Part shown: piece by piece, positions 52,223 to 60,580 of the stretch
Position numbering within the stretch: the stretch's first letter is position 1
How the letters are laid out: each line of letters starts with the position of its first letter
Assembly: GCF_020164745.1 (NCBI RefSeq)
Contig: NZ_JAIUGV010000009.1
Span: 124,001 to 188,000, forward strand
Reading direction: 5' to 3'
Length of the DNA: 64,000 bases
From: Mesorhizobium sp. ES1-4
GTDB lineage: Bacteria; Pseudomonadota; Alphaproteobacteria; Rhizobiales; Rhizobiaceae
Notes under the pieces: generated by a model
The model's database searches: none
Told to the model about the DNA's origin: nothing
The model's input: only the letters and a program-made list of their open reading frames with translations
Translations under genes and position numbers: made by a program

Positions 52223-54427
52223 TCAGCCGCGGCCTAATACCGTTCTAATTAATAACACGCGGGATTCCATCCATGCGAAGACGGAGGAGTCGAAACCGGC
52301 CGTGTGAGGTAACCGATATTCCTCCGCAAGTGCCGCATCGCCGTCTTGCAATGTTGTGACGCGAGCGTGTGACCAAACGCCGACAAGCTCTGTAATCCTG
52401 CTCCCTAAAACGCGTTGCCGGCGTGCTCCTTTGAACGGAAGCACCAATCGTACCGTGTCGTTATCGGGCCAAAGTTCTACAATCAATCGAACCTTGCCGC
52501 CCATTCCAGCAAGGAACGCGTGGGAATTGCCCGGAATCCATTCCAGGTGATGTGCGAACTCTGAACGGAGTATGGCCCTCTGCAAGCCTTGGAAGAAGAC
52601 GCTGCCCTGTTGAAGAGGCTCCCCAATAGCGGCTTCTACATCGCGCCGTTTGACGAAGCAGGCCCCAACTTTTCTGACGTCAAATTGGATGGGAACTCCC
52701 AAGTCACGCAAGTTTCGGACTGCTGTCGCCGTGGCGTAGCCAAGTTGTAGCGCGACGGCTTGGGCGGTCACGTGGTGTCTTGCGAAAGCCTCGACAGAAG
52801 TCTGAGTTACAGATGAAATTCGTTTGTTAGTGACACGGTGTTCGAGCGCGCCAATGCCTGCAAGTTTTGCTACGACATGTGGCGATACCGACATGAGTGA
52901 CGCAGCCTTTGCCATCGTTAGGTATCCTGGCGGCGCGAGTTTCCGTCTGACGATAAATCTGGCCGTTCGGCCGCCCATCCGCGCTGCCGGTGGCGGCACA
53001 AGACGCAACTTGGCGAGGCCGCACCCTTCTTGCGACAACTCACTCACAGTCACCTTGTCATCAAGCACCAATTTCACCGCATCTGGGTACGAACATAGGG
53101 CCTTTGCCCGAAATTGATCCAGCGTCAGGCCTCCGCCAAGATCCGGTGTGCCCGTATGCCTAGAAAGGGCGCGGGATACGACCTTTTCCAGTACCTCTCG
53201 CTCATACCAAGATCTTGAACTGGGTGTAGCGGCGAACACAGAGTTGACCACGCCTGATTTGTAGAGAAGACCTAGCTGCTTCGGCGTGACTCCTAAGATG
53301 CTCGCCGCCTCCTTCGGCGCGCACAAAAGTCTTGCCTTCCGAGCAACCGCATCGACCGAGACGTCATGCGGTATGAGGTCAGTCGAGGAAGGCTTCTTGT
53401 CGGGGTCCCACGATGCAATCTTGAGCACTTCCGCGCGGGTCAAACCGAGCTGGGCTGCTGCCGCAGCTGTGTCGTGTTCAATTTGAGAAGGAGGAAATTT
53501 GCGGCGCAAGCGCCTGCACGCTCCGTACTCGACGACAAGGCGGTCGATGCAGTTCCGCACCGATGCAATGCCTTGCTCGTGTATTTTGTTAGTCTTTGCC
53601 GAATAGAGCCAACCGAGAACTTTCGGAGTATCGGTACAGGTGAACCTGCCTGACACCAGGTATGGCGTTGAACGAAGGTAATGTTCGCACAGGTCCTCGA
53701 TTGATCCTCCGGCGGCCAGGAACTCGAAGCCGCGCTCAACTGCGTTCTGCTTTGCTTCGAGCCAACCGCACTTCGGCAGCGCATTTCGCCAACCGTGTAG
53801 CAAAATATTTCCAATTACGATGCAGAGGTAGATTGCATCATCGAGTTCGAGACTATCAACTTTCAGAACATTGGAAGGCTCACACACGCCGACCCGGCCA
53901 CCAAGGTATCGGCTGAATGCTCCGGCCGAGCTTGCAATAAGCTTCTCGCTGTCTTCTAGGGACGGTCCGGAACGCCCCCATGCCCAGATCATGCCGTTCT
54001 TGTCGGTGCGCAATTCGCTGCCGTGAACAGGGCAGTAACGTGAAACGACAAGATCGAACCAAAATCGGTGATGGGATGACTCCTTGATGCACTCCGGACA
54101 ATACCTCCGATGAGTGATCGACCAATCGCGCCGAAATCTAAGCCTTTGGCCACGCATAAAGACGACTGTCTCAGTTAAGTGCGGGGTTGAATTGCGGAGC
54201 ATGTCGAGCCCGAGAATGGGGAGCTCCTCACAGAAGCTCAGCATTTCCTGAGGCTTTATGTTCCGTCCATTGAGTCCTAGAGCCATAGCAAAGGGTCGGA
54301 TTGATAGCTGGCCGTTAAGCGCCGCCAATCTCAAAAAGAAGCCATGTGCCGGTTCATCAACGAGAGGTTCAATACCCCAGCGGCTGACAGCCGGCACCCG
54401 TATTCCTGAACCGACGCGATCAAGCAT
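52223..54427 (-). CDS. tniQ: TniQ/TnsD-like target-selection protein with multi-HTH extension
   Basis: 734 aa. The TniQ domain (about 10-290) carries the zinc motif Cys110-Cys113 (YCPEC) and Cys132-His135 (YCPVHGSEL). The C-terminal 440 residues are unusual and contain at least three or four helix-turn-helix-like segments: AAAAAQLGLTRAEVLKIAS (321-339), KEAASILGVTPKQLGLLYKS (372-391), MAKAASLMSVSPHVVAKLAG (505-524) and AVALQLGYATATAVRNLRD (557-575). TnsD-type proteins bind a fixed attachment site, which this would suit. The ATG overlaps the TniB stop by 8 bases, with CGGAGCG upstream. Confidence 0.88.
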   Translation of the reverse strand: MLDRVGSGIRVPAVSRWGIEPLVDEPAHGFFLRLAALNGQLSIRPFAMALGLNGRNIKPQEMLSFCEELPILGLDMLRNSTPHLTETVVFMRGQRLRFRRDWSITHRRYCPECIKESSHHRFWFDLVVSRYCPVHGSELRTDKNGMIWAWGRSGPSLEDSEKLIASSAGAFSRYLGGRVGVCEPSNVLKVDSLELDDAIYLCIVIGNILLHGWRNALPKCGWLEAKQNAVERGFEFLAAGGSIEDLCEHYLRSTPYLVSGRFTCTDTPKVLGWLYSAKTNKIHEQGIASVRNCIDRLVVEYGACRRLRRKFPPSQIEHDTAAAAAQLGLTRAEVLKIASWDPDKKPSSTDLIPHDVSVDAVARKARLLCAPKEAASILGVTPKQLGLLYKSGVVNSVFAATPSSRSWYEREVLEKVVSRALSRHTGTPDLGGGLTLDQFRAKALCSYPDAVKLVLDDKVTVSELSQEGCGLAKLRLVPPPAARMGGRTARFIVRRKLAPPGYLTMAKAASLMSVSPHVVAKLAGIGALEHRVTNKRISSVTQTSVEAFARHHVTAQAVALQLGYATATAVRNLRDLGVPIQFDVRKVGACFVKRRDVEAAIGEPLQQGSVFFQGLQRAILRSEFAHHLEWIPGNSHAFLAGMGGKVRLIVELWPDNDTVRLVLPFKGARRQRVLGSRITELVGVWSHARVTTLQDGDAALAEEYRLPHTAGFDSSVFAWMESRVLLIRTVLGRG

Positions 54428-55415
54428 GCGAAACGCTCCGTTTGGAAAGCGCTCGTTGCGCAGATGAGAGTGGAATTTCACTATTCTCAGCAGGTATCTG
54501 ACTCCAATCATGGACGAACGGATTGAAGGTCGTTTTCGGTGGCTTGATGGCGCTGTAAGCCATCGCAAAATGTTCAGATGTCACGTGCTCGCAGCCGTCA
54601 TTGATGGCCAAACATCCGGCTTGGAATAAAAAGTTCTTCAGCTTGCCGATAATCCCGTCGGAGATCCAATGAAGACGCTGTGCGACGGATGCTGATCCGA
54701 GGCCTGACTTCTCTTGGAAAGGCATGCCCTCATCGAACTTTTCGCATAGGAGCCGAAACGACATCCGTTCCTCCTGGCTGTCCCATGTGTAAGGATGAAG
54801 GTGGGCATGCTGCAGTCCGCCCCGCCCAACAAGTTGCTTGTCATTGGCGAGGATCTCATAAGTCTCTGGCAAACCAATGCAAACGATGTTTAAGGCATCC
54901 AGATTGAGAATTTTGCGTAGCAAACGTTTTACGTCGACGGCCAGCCGGACATTCCTGCTGTCGCAAACGTCTTGGAACTCGTCAAAGATCAAGAGTTGAA
55001 CATCGTGATATCTGAGCCCCTCCAGGATATTGTTCGTCAGCAAGGCGTTATTCATGCGCTGGGAGTGTAGCATTCCCAAGGCGTTGGAGAGGTTCTCGAG
55101 CACGGGTCTTAGGCCCCCGGTCGGTGCAGTTTCAACCAAAAGCACTGGCAAGATCATTCCCTTATCGCCGGGTACAGGCGGGAAGCGCCGAGCATATGCG
55201 GAGGCCGCAAAGGATTTTCCGGTCCTGCTATCTCCCACTATCGCGGACACGCATCCCGTGTCGTGGACGCCGCCTTTGACCGGCATGTGAAATCGAGATA
55301 GAGCGTCCATTCCCTCGGCGAGACGGTCATGATTGATGATGAGCCTCTTGAGGATCGCCTGCCGCTCGGCAGCGGGCAGTTGTGCGGCTCTCAGCCGGTC
55401 AGACGTTTCGCCCAT
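54420..55415 (-). CDS. tniB: TniB/TnsC-like AAA+ transposition ATPase
   Basis: 331 aa. Walker A is GDSRTGKS (61-68) and Walker B is LLIFDEFQDV (140-149). IVCIGLPETYEIL carries the sensor region and RGGLQHAHLHPYTWD follows, as in TniB. It should link target recognition by TniQ to activation of TniA. It starts 17 bases inside the end of TniA with GGAGCG upstream, so expression is coupled. Confidence 0.93.
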   Translation of the reverse strand: MGETSDRLRAAQLPAAERQAILKRLIINHDRLAEGMDALSRFHMPVKGGVHDTGCVSAIVGDSRTGKSFAASAYARRFPPVPGDKGMILPVLLVETAPTGGLRPVLENLSNALGMLHSQRMNNALLTNNILEGLRYHDVQLLIFDEFQDVCDSRNVRLAVDVKRLLRKILNLDALNIVCIGLPETYEILANDKQLVGRGGLQHAHLHPYTWDSQEERMSFRLLCEKFDEGMPFQEKSGLGSASVAQRLHWISDGIIGKLKNFLFQAGCLAINDGCEHVTSEHFAMAYSAIKPPKTTFNPFVHDWSQIPAENSEIPLSSAQRALSKRSVSHA

Positions 55416-57654
55416 CTGCTACGCTCCACGCTTTACGTTTCTTGAACTCTTCGAGATCGTCCATGTCGTCGGGAGGCCGGGACTTCGTGGCAGCGCCGAA
55501 ACTGACGAATGCCGGATCGATCCCCGCCGCTTCGATTCCTCGACGGTTCTGTTCTGCCGCCGGGACTGTCGGCTGAGAGGACTGCGAAGATGGCGATCCA
55601 GAGGATTCCAGGAACGGTAGATCTGATCCGAGAAAGTCTGATCCACCGGTGTCAGGGACGGCCACGACTCGACTTGCCAAACGGTAGGCCGCTTCCTTCT
55701 GCAGGAAGCGCGCCAGCTTTTTCTGGACCGTCTTTGGACGTTTGCCCAAGAGTCGTGTCACCAAGCCAGCCAGCTCGGCCCGAACGCGCACCAATGCCTT
55801 GATGTCGATGTTTCCGCGCATCTGCTCGGTCGCCCGAGCTAGAATCACGCGGTGTTGGTGCAGTGTTATGCTTGCTGCATATTCCAGATGCGCAGCTGTC
55901 GCGGGCACTCGAATAACCTCACCGGCGTGGTGATTGATTAAGCTAATCTCCGCCAGTCGATAGGGATCGCGCACCACCTTGTATTTGGTTGAGGCTCGCC
56001 CTTCTCGCCTCACGCCATGTCGCGTGTCCGTCAGAATCGCAGATAGTTCCGGGCCCTCATATTTGATGTAGTCCCAAACAATGCCATCGCGCTGTATCGT
56101 CCTGAAGTCTGCGTCTCCCGCTAGCGATGTAAATAGATCCTGGTTCGGCGGTAAGGCCGCAGGGCATCTCGACGCAAGGTCACTCCAGACTTTCGACGGG
56201 ATGTCGCCGTGACCACGGATGACCCCCAGGCCTTTCGTGATGCTCTGGTGGTAATCGTCACAGATCCATTTGGTAATAACGGCTTCGATTTCAGGAAGTG
56301 TCAGAGTCGCATTGCCAAGATTCTCGTAGTCTCGTCGCGCCAGAACGTTCTCCAACGTGGTTCCGGGCAGGAGGTGTAAAACGGCCACCCCCATTGACCT
56401 GAAGAACCTCTCCAAAGATCCTTTCATCCAGGGGGACCGTCGCGGCAGTCGCTCGATGTTAATCCCAAGCTCTCGCCCGGCTTCTTCGATGTTATTGCCG
56501 ATGAAATGGAAGGCGTTGTCGACCCAGAGGTTCTCGATCCGCCCGTAGCAGGGCCAATTGCTGGATACTCCTGGCAGACGGTCCGATGACTTCGGATAGG
56601 TTGCATGTCGCAACCCCTCGAGGAATGAAGCGTAGCTTGGCGCTTCGAAGCCGATGGAAAAACCGGCGATCATCGCCGTTGCCCGGTCCCGAAACACGAC
56701 CAAGTCAGGACGGCCGAAAATGCAGCCGCGCTCCCCGTCAACGACGATCACGTCAAGAGTGCAGTGGTCGACCTCAACGTCCTCATAGGGTCTCGCGGGC
56801 CGAGGACGCGTGGAGTAGGTCCGATTGTTGTTGGCAGCAAAATGCGGGCCGCGTCTATAGTGGTCGCGGGTCTGCCTATCAACCTGAGCGCATCTACGCT
56901 GAAAGGTCCTTTCGGAGGGCGGTACCAAACTACCATCTGACGCAAGAAGCTTCGAAGGAAGGGTGCTCTTGTCGAGCGATGTCCCGATCGTTTCATCAAA
57001 TTGGCGAATGGCTTCGCGAACTTTTGCGTAAGCCGTGGCCTGGGTTATGCGGCTGACTGAGAGCCACAACTCTATTCCGCGTTGGATGGCATCTTCCTGC
57101 CAATTCGGCAGCTGCGGTCCTCGTCGCCCTTTGAGATGGTGGCGATCGGAATAGGCCGCGGTGCCAAACTGCCGTCCAAATTGCTCCGCTTCGTCAAGCC
57201 ACGAGAGAACCGTCGTGAATCCTGGCGGTTTCTCGCCACGTCGAGACGCCAGTTCTGCGATGACGGGCTTAAGTATCGATCGCGACCGCCGGAGATGGTT
57301 GCCAAGCTTGCGGCACTCCTCCACATAGGCATGCTTTCTTACGTTCTCACCGTGGCTCGTTTCGCTCGTCAATAGTGGCGACTGGGGAACTGGCTTCGAC
57401 TTGGCACCTGCTGGCATCCGTTCGACGACCAGATGGCCCGACGACATTAGACTGCCTATCTCGGTGTCTGACAGCAACGTGGGTCGTGCGTTCTGTCGGT
57501 CAACGAAAACCCACTGATCGCCCAGGCGCTGCTGGACGAAATATCGGCGGTCATGGATCTTGATCTCTGAGAACAGCGGGATTTCGAAAGCGCGCGCGCC
57601 ATCCAGCGCATGGACCCCAGATTCCATTCTGAGGGTCTCCATTCTCTCGCTCAT
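55399..57654 (-). CDS. tniA: TniA/TnsB-like DDE transposase
   Basis: 751 aa, Mu/Tn7 B-type integrase. The catalytic triad is Asp296 (VEVDHCTLDVI), Asp379 (NLWVDNAFHF) and Glu415 (MKGSLERFFRS), with exactly 35 residues between the last two. HTH-rich DNA-binding regions lie at about 115-260 and the Mu-type C-terminal barrel at 530-600. The start overlaps the TnsA stop by 4 bases. It would cut 3' ends and join them to target. Confidence 0.95.
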   Translation of the reverse strand: MSERMETLRMESGVHALDGARAFEIPLFSEIKIHDRRYFVQQRLGDQWVFVDRQNARPTLLSDTEIGSLMSSGHLVVERMPAGAKSKPVPQSPLLTSETSHGENVRKHAYVEECRKLGNHLRRSRSILKPVIAELASRRGEKPPGFTTVLSWLDEAEQFGRQFGTAAYSDRHHLKGRRGPQLPNWQEDAIQRGIELWLSVSRITQATAYAKVREAIRQFDETIGTSLDKSTLPSKLLASDGSLVPPSERTFQRRCAQVDRQTRDHYRRGPHFAANNNRTYSTRPRPARPYEDVEVDHCTLDVIVVDGERGCIFGRPDLVVFRDRATAMIAGFSIGFEAPSYASFLEGLRHATYPKSSDRLPGVSSNWPCYGRIENLWVDNAFHFIGNNIEEAGRELGINIERLPRRSPWMKGSLERFFRSMGVAVLHLLPGTTLENVLARRDYENLGNATLTLPEIEAVITKWICDDYHQSITKGLGVIRGHGDIPSKVWSDLASRCPAALPPNQDLFTSLAGDADFRTIQRDGIVWDYIKYEGPELSAILTDTRHGVRREGRASTKYKVVRDPYRLAEISLINHHAGEVIRVPATAAHLEYAASITLHQHRVILARATEQMRGNIDIKALVRVRAELAGLVTRLLGKRPKTVQKKLARFLQKEAAYRLASRVVAVPDTGGSDFLGSDLPFLESSGSPSSQSSQPTVPAAEQNRRGIEAAGIDPAFVSFGAATKSRPPDDMDDLEEFKKRKAWSVADGRNV

Positions 57655-58355
57655 CGTGAAACCGTCTCAGAGAAGATAGATCCTTCGCTCAGTTGCTGCG
57701 CCAGATCGAACTGGATATTGCCGCGGTAAACCAGCGCCATGATCGTGGCGAAAATGGACGCCTTTGGCGCGAGCACCATCCCGTACAATGCTGCGAGTGT
57801 TCGAGGGCCGGTGCTGATTGCGTCCAATAAACGGAGTGACAGATCGGATTCATCTGCTCCGCGCGCGCGGCTTACAATGATCTTGCAGTTCGAAAGGCGT
57901 GGCTCCTTACGGATATCGAGCTCGGTTAATACACAGAAACGCACACCGTGATCGCACCAATAGGCATCGCGGATAAGGTGCTCCCTTTCGACCCAATTGG
58001 GTTTCGCCCTCAGAGCGGCAGCCTTAGCCTCAAGCACCACGATGGCACCTGAGGTCGTGCGAGCAACGACGTCGGGCGTGTAGGTACGGCGCTGTAGGCT
58101 GCCATGCTCAGCTGGAGCGAAATAAATCAATGAGTGCGCCTCTAGTGCGAAACTCTCAAATGAAGGGTCGGCTTCCAGCAGGGTATGAAGATCGCGCTCC
58201 AGCAGCGATCCGTGCTGCCTAGAACCCAACAGCTTTGATGCGCAGGACATCCCCACGATCAATCCGCGCCGGCTGAACCTAAGAGGCTGGCGCATTCGGG
58301 ATGGGGCCTCGCTAAGCCCGAAATATTGGGGCGTGATCGACGATCGCGGCTGCAC
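57651..58355 (-). CDS. tnsA: TnsA-like transposon endonuclease
   Basis: 234 aa from GTG preceded by AAGGAGAG. The restriction-enzyme-like active site is readable as Glu53 (LLERDL), Asp95 (YTPDVV) and Glu109-Ala-Lys111 (VVLEAK). A winged C-terminal part follows (LDAISTGPRTLAALYGMVL). TnsA cuts the 5' strands, so its presence predicts cut-and-paste transposition rather than cointegrates. It is shorter than Tn7 TnsA (273 aa) but complete in motifs. Confidence 0.88.
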   Translation of the reverse strand: MQPRSSITPQYFGLSEAPSRMRQPLRFSRRGLIVGMSCASKLLGSRQHGSLLERDLHTLLEADPSFESFALEAHSLIYFAPAEHGSLQRRTYTPDVVARTTSGAIVVLEAKAAALRAKPNWVEREHLIRDAYWCDHGVRFCVLTELDIRKEPRLSNCKIIVSRARGADESDLSLRLLDAISTGPRTLAALYGMVLAPKASIFATIMALVYRGNIQFDLAQQLSEGSIFSETVSR

Positions 58356-58766
58356 TCAACTCTCCTTGGTTGTTTGCCGTCTCCGAGCGGGATTGTTTGA
58401 TCCCGACAAACTTTCGTGCCGAGTAAAGTCGTTATCTCAGCACTGTCAAATGATTTCTTCCAGTTCAATTTTATGAAGTCGATGTAAAGAAATTCTGGAC
58501 AAGCGATGTATTCCACAGCTATCAACAGATTAACCAAGTATCGGTATCGTTAACGAAATTTATACTTGACTACTCATGCAAATGCGGTAGTAGTCAGCCC
58601 AACGAGACGGGATGAATTGAATGATGACCAACTCTCATAGAAATAGTTTGTTGCGATGGACGTTCGGCAGCTTGCCTTCGTGCAGGGATCTCTTCGCCCA
58701 CTTACGCTGCGCGAGACCGCCACAAACTGACACCTGCAACCAACGCGACTGAAAAGGGCCGTACTA
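58356..58766. other. 411-base divergent gap expected to hold a transposon end
   Basis: AT-rich compared with flanks. It contains an inverted pair GACTACT (58568-58574) and AGTAGTC (58589-58595) that begins inside a TTGACT -35-like hexamer, and weakly similar short stretches such as AGTCGATGTA and AGCGATGTAT that might be transposase sites. TGACA-type candidate termini exist (58728-58732), but none is convincing. No gene is seen. Confidence 0.45.
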
Positions 58767-59492
58767 ATGAATGCATACGCAATCTTGAAGAATGGGAACC
58801 TCGCGATTTTCGAGTCCAGCGAGGAGTTCATGCAATATTATGTTTCCTTGGGCCCGCCCATGGCTCCCAACGAAATCCCTTATGAAGATGGAAGGTTCAT
58901 TCAATTCGGTGAGCATACTATCGGTCGAGATCGTCTCTCTGACCTAACCGAAATCGACTCGAACACGCTGAACGATTGGGCGAAATCGGGGATCCGGGTC
59001 ATGCCAAAAGGCAAAATGCGGCCCTGGTCCGCCGATGTCGCCAGACTCTGCGCTATCCGCGATATGTTGGCGCTCGACATTCCACTTCTTCACGCAGCGA
59101 ACATCGCCGGGAAGGTTTCCCACAGCATCCTCTATCATGCGTTGCGGCGGTCGGCGTCGCTCACACACGTCGTCAAAGAATGTGAGACAGGGATGTTTCG
59201 TACGGTTTCATCAAATCTGGGAAGCGACGAGGCAATTCTACGCCGCGCCTTTAAAGAACCAACCGGGAAAATCGCGGTTATAAAGCCGGAAAACCTTGCG
59301 GTTAAACTAAAGAAACGGATGTTGGACGACGGGCAGATTATGGGCACCGTCCTGGACCTCGATGCCGCTGGGAAACGGCTCGCGGAGCGGGCAGGCTGCT
59401 TCCTCGCGCAGATGGTGATCCGCTTGCCCAGGCGACGCGAATACGAGCCACACGACTTGGCATCGATGATCGGCTTGCCGACGCTGCAGTAA
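58767..59492 (+). CDS. MerR-like HTH protein of unknown role (first of a tandem pair)
   Basis: 241 aa. AAGGG is 8 bases before the ATG. About residues 56-117 resemble a MerR-type winged helix: DLTEIDSNTLNDWAKSGIRV, then PWSADVARLCAIRDMLALDIPLLHAANIAG. The remaining C-terminal half has no recognised motif (LAVKLKKRMLDDGQIMGTVLDL). It is divergent from tnsA and 22 bases before a second protein of similar layout. It may regulate the element or act as a DNA-bending factor. Confidence 0.7.
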   Translation: MNAYAILKNGNLAIFESSEEFMQYYVSLGPPMAPNEIPYEDGRFIQFGEHTIGRDRLSDLTEIDSNTLNDWAKSGIRVMPKGKMRPWSADVARLCAIRDMLALDIPLLHAANIAGKVSHSILYHALRRSASLTHVVKECETGMFRTVSSNLGSDEAILRRAFKEPTGKIAVIKPENLAVKLKKRMLDDGQIMGTVLDLDAAGKRLAERAGCFLAQMVIRLPRRREYEPHDLASMIGLPTLQ

Positions 59493-59514
59493 TTTCAACG
59501 TAAGGAGTACGCTC

Positions 59515-60177
59515 ATGTGTGATGGTGTTATTGAAAATGAGTTTGTAGAGTTCGACCGTGCCGAGATCGCACGTTTGGCCGGGGTGGACGAGGCTCAACT
59601 TGAGCAGTGGGTGGATCAGAAAGTAGTGGTAGCGCAAAAGAATGTATACGCCCTGATCGACGCTGCGGCAGCGGCGGCTCTAGCGAAGGCTGGTGTGCGC
59701 GACAGATACCTCTCGCGCTTCACAAAACTGGTGTCAGAGCACCTTGTATTCCACCTGTTCGACGTCTGCCCAAAAGCCATAGCGACCCAGAGGCAGGGGG
59801 CGCATGGCAAGTTGGTCCATGCTCCGCGCCATATGGGGATTATGGCAAACGCATTCGCGGCGTCTTTGGATCACGAACCGTATCGATTTGCACTGCTTGA
59901 GTATGGCATGTGCATCCAGCTAGCTGGTCGGGCACAGTCGCGCTTTCCCGATGGTTCGCGCGCCCATGCCACGCTGGACTTGCGGCGGATTGCTAGAGCT
60001 GTCGCAGGTCGGTTGCGGCAGCCCCTCGTTATTTCGGTATACCGCCCGGCGGATCGGACGCGCAAATCGGCTGGCCGAGCGCGTCCGATCACTTTGGACA
60101 AGACTGAAATCGGAAGAGAGGCAGACGGGTCCAAGGGAATGCGAAACGATCTATCAAATTTCCTCGCCATCGGATGA
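59515..60177 (+). CDS. MerR-like HTH protein of unknown role (second of the pair)
   Basis: 220 aa. AAGGAG before the ATG. Residues about 12-55 look like an HTH (FDRAEIARLAGVDEAQLEQWVDQKVV) followed by VYALIDAAAAAALAKAG, the same arrangement as its neighbour. LVSEHLVFHLFDVCPKAIA and a basic C-terminus follow. Its end overlaps the convergent gene by 24 bases. No family name can be given. Confidence 0.68.
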   Translation: MCDGVIENEFVEFDRAEIARLAGVDEAQLEQWVDQKVVVAQKNVYALIDAAAAAALAKAGVRDRYLSRFTKLVSEHLVFHLFDVCPKAIATQRQGAHGKLVHAPRHMGIMANAFAASLDHEPYRFALLEYGMCIQLAGRAQSRFPDGSRAHATLDLRRIARAVAGRLRQPLVISVYRPADRTRKSAGRARPITLDKTEIGREADGSKGMRNDLSNFLAIG

Positions 60178-60522
60178 AAGAGCTTCGACGATCGCGGTGG
60201 CTCGAATGAGAGCTGTGCGAGCGGCGGAGAGTTCAATTGCCAATTCGAACGCTTGCCGATCGGCCAGCCGCATTACCGTCCTCATTACCGCTGGCGAGTT
60301 CCTAGCCAGTAGGATGAGGTGCAAGCCTCCAGGGCCATGATCTCCGTTTAACCAGTGCCTTGCACTACGGTCACTCGCACCCGTCCAGAGCATTACGGTT
60401 TTGGTCGCTAACCGGCTGGTGCCGACCTCGGATGCCAATGCTTTGGCGACTGCAGCCGCATAGGCGATTTCGGTCGCGTAAACGGGTCCCTCTGGAAGTT
60501 TATTGCCGCTTTTCGGAAACAT
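60154..60522 (-). CDS. Small HTH-like hypothetical protein divergent from the recombinase
   Basis: 122 aa. AAGGAG lies 8 bases before the ATG at 60522. ALASEVGTSRLATKTVMLWTGASDRSARHWLNG reads as a helix-turn-helix, followed by GPGGLHLILLARNSPAVMRTVMRLA. I recall similar proteins in rhizobial islands annotated only as hypothetical. Its divergent position suggests control of the recombinase or a directionality-factor role. Confidence 0.72.
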   Translation of the reverse strand: MFPKSGNKLPEGPVYATEIAYAAAVAKALASEVGTSRLATKTVMLWTGASDRSARHWLNGDHGPGGLHLILLARNSPAVMRTVMRLADRQAFELAIELSAARTALIRATAIVEALSSDGEEI

Positions 60523-60580
60523 ATTTCCGGCTCCTTGAGCTAAAGTATCTTGCAGCTTCCTGCTTTTCCGCATGTGGCCC

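Larger units (their letters stand above)
52223..58355 (-). mobile_element. Tn7-like transposition module (TnsA, TniA, TniB, TniQ)
   Basis: Four minus-strand genes, each overlapping the next, in the Tn7/Tn5053 order: nuclease, DDE transposase, AAA+ ATPase, target-selection protein. In such elements the operon starts at one transposon end and reads inward, so an end is expected right of 58355 and the cargo and other end left of 52223. I could not define terminal repeats or a target duplication. Codon use is visibly less GC-extreme than in the first 50 kb. Confidence 0.88.

Noticed and set aside
58574..58831. Minus-strand 85-codon frame in the gap right of tnsA
   Set aside because: No ribosome site and no family features; it overlaps the start of the plus-strand MerR-like gene.
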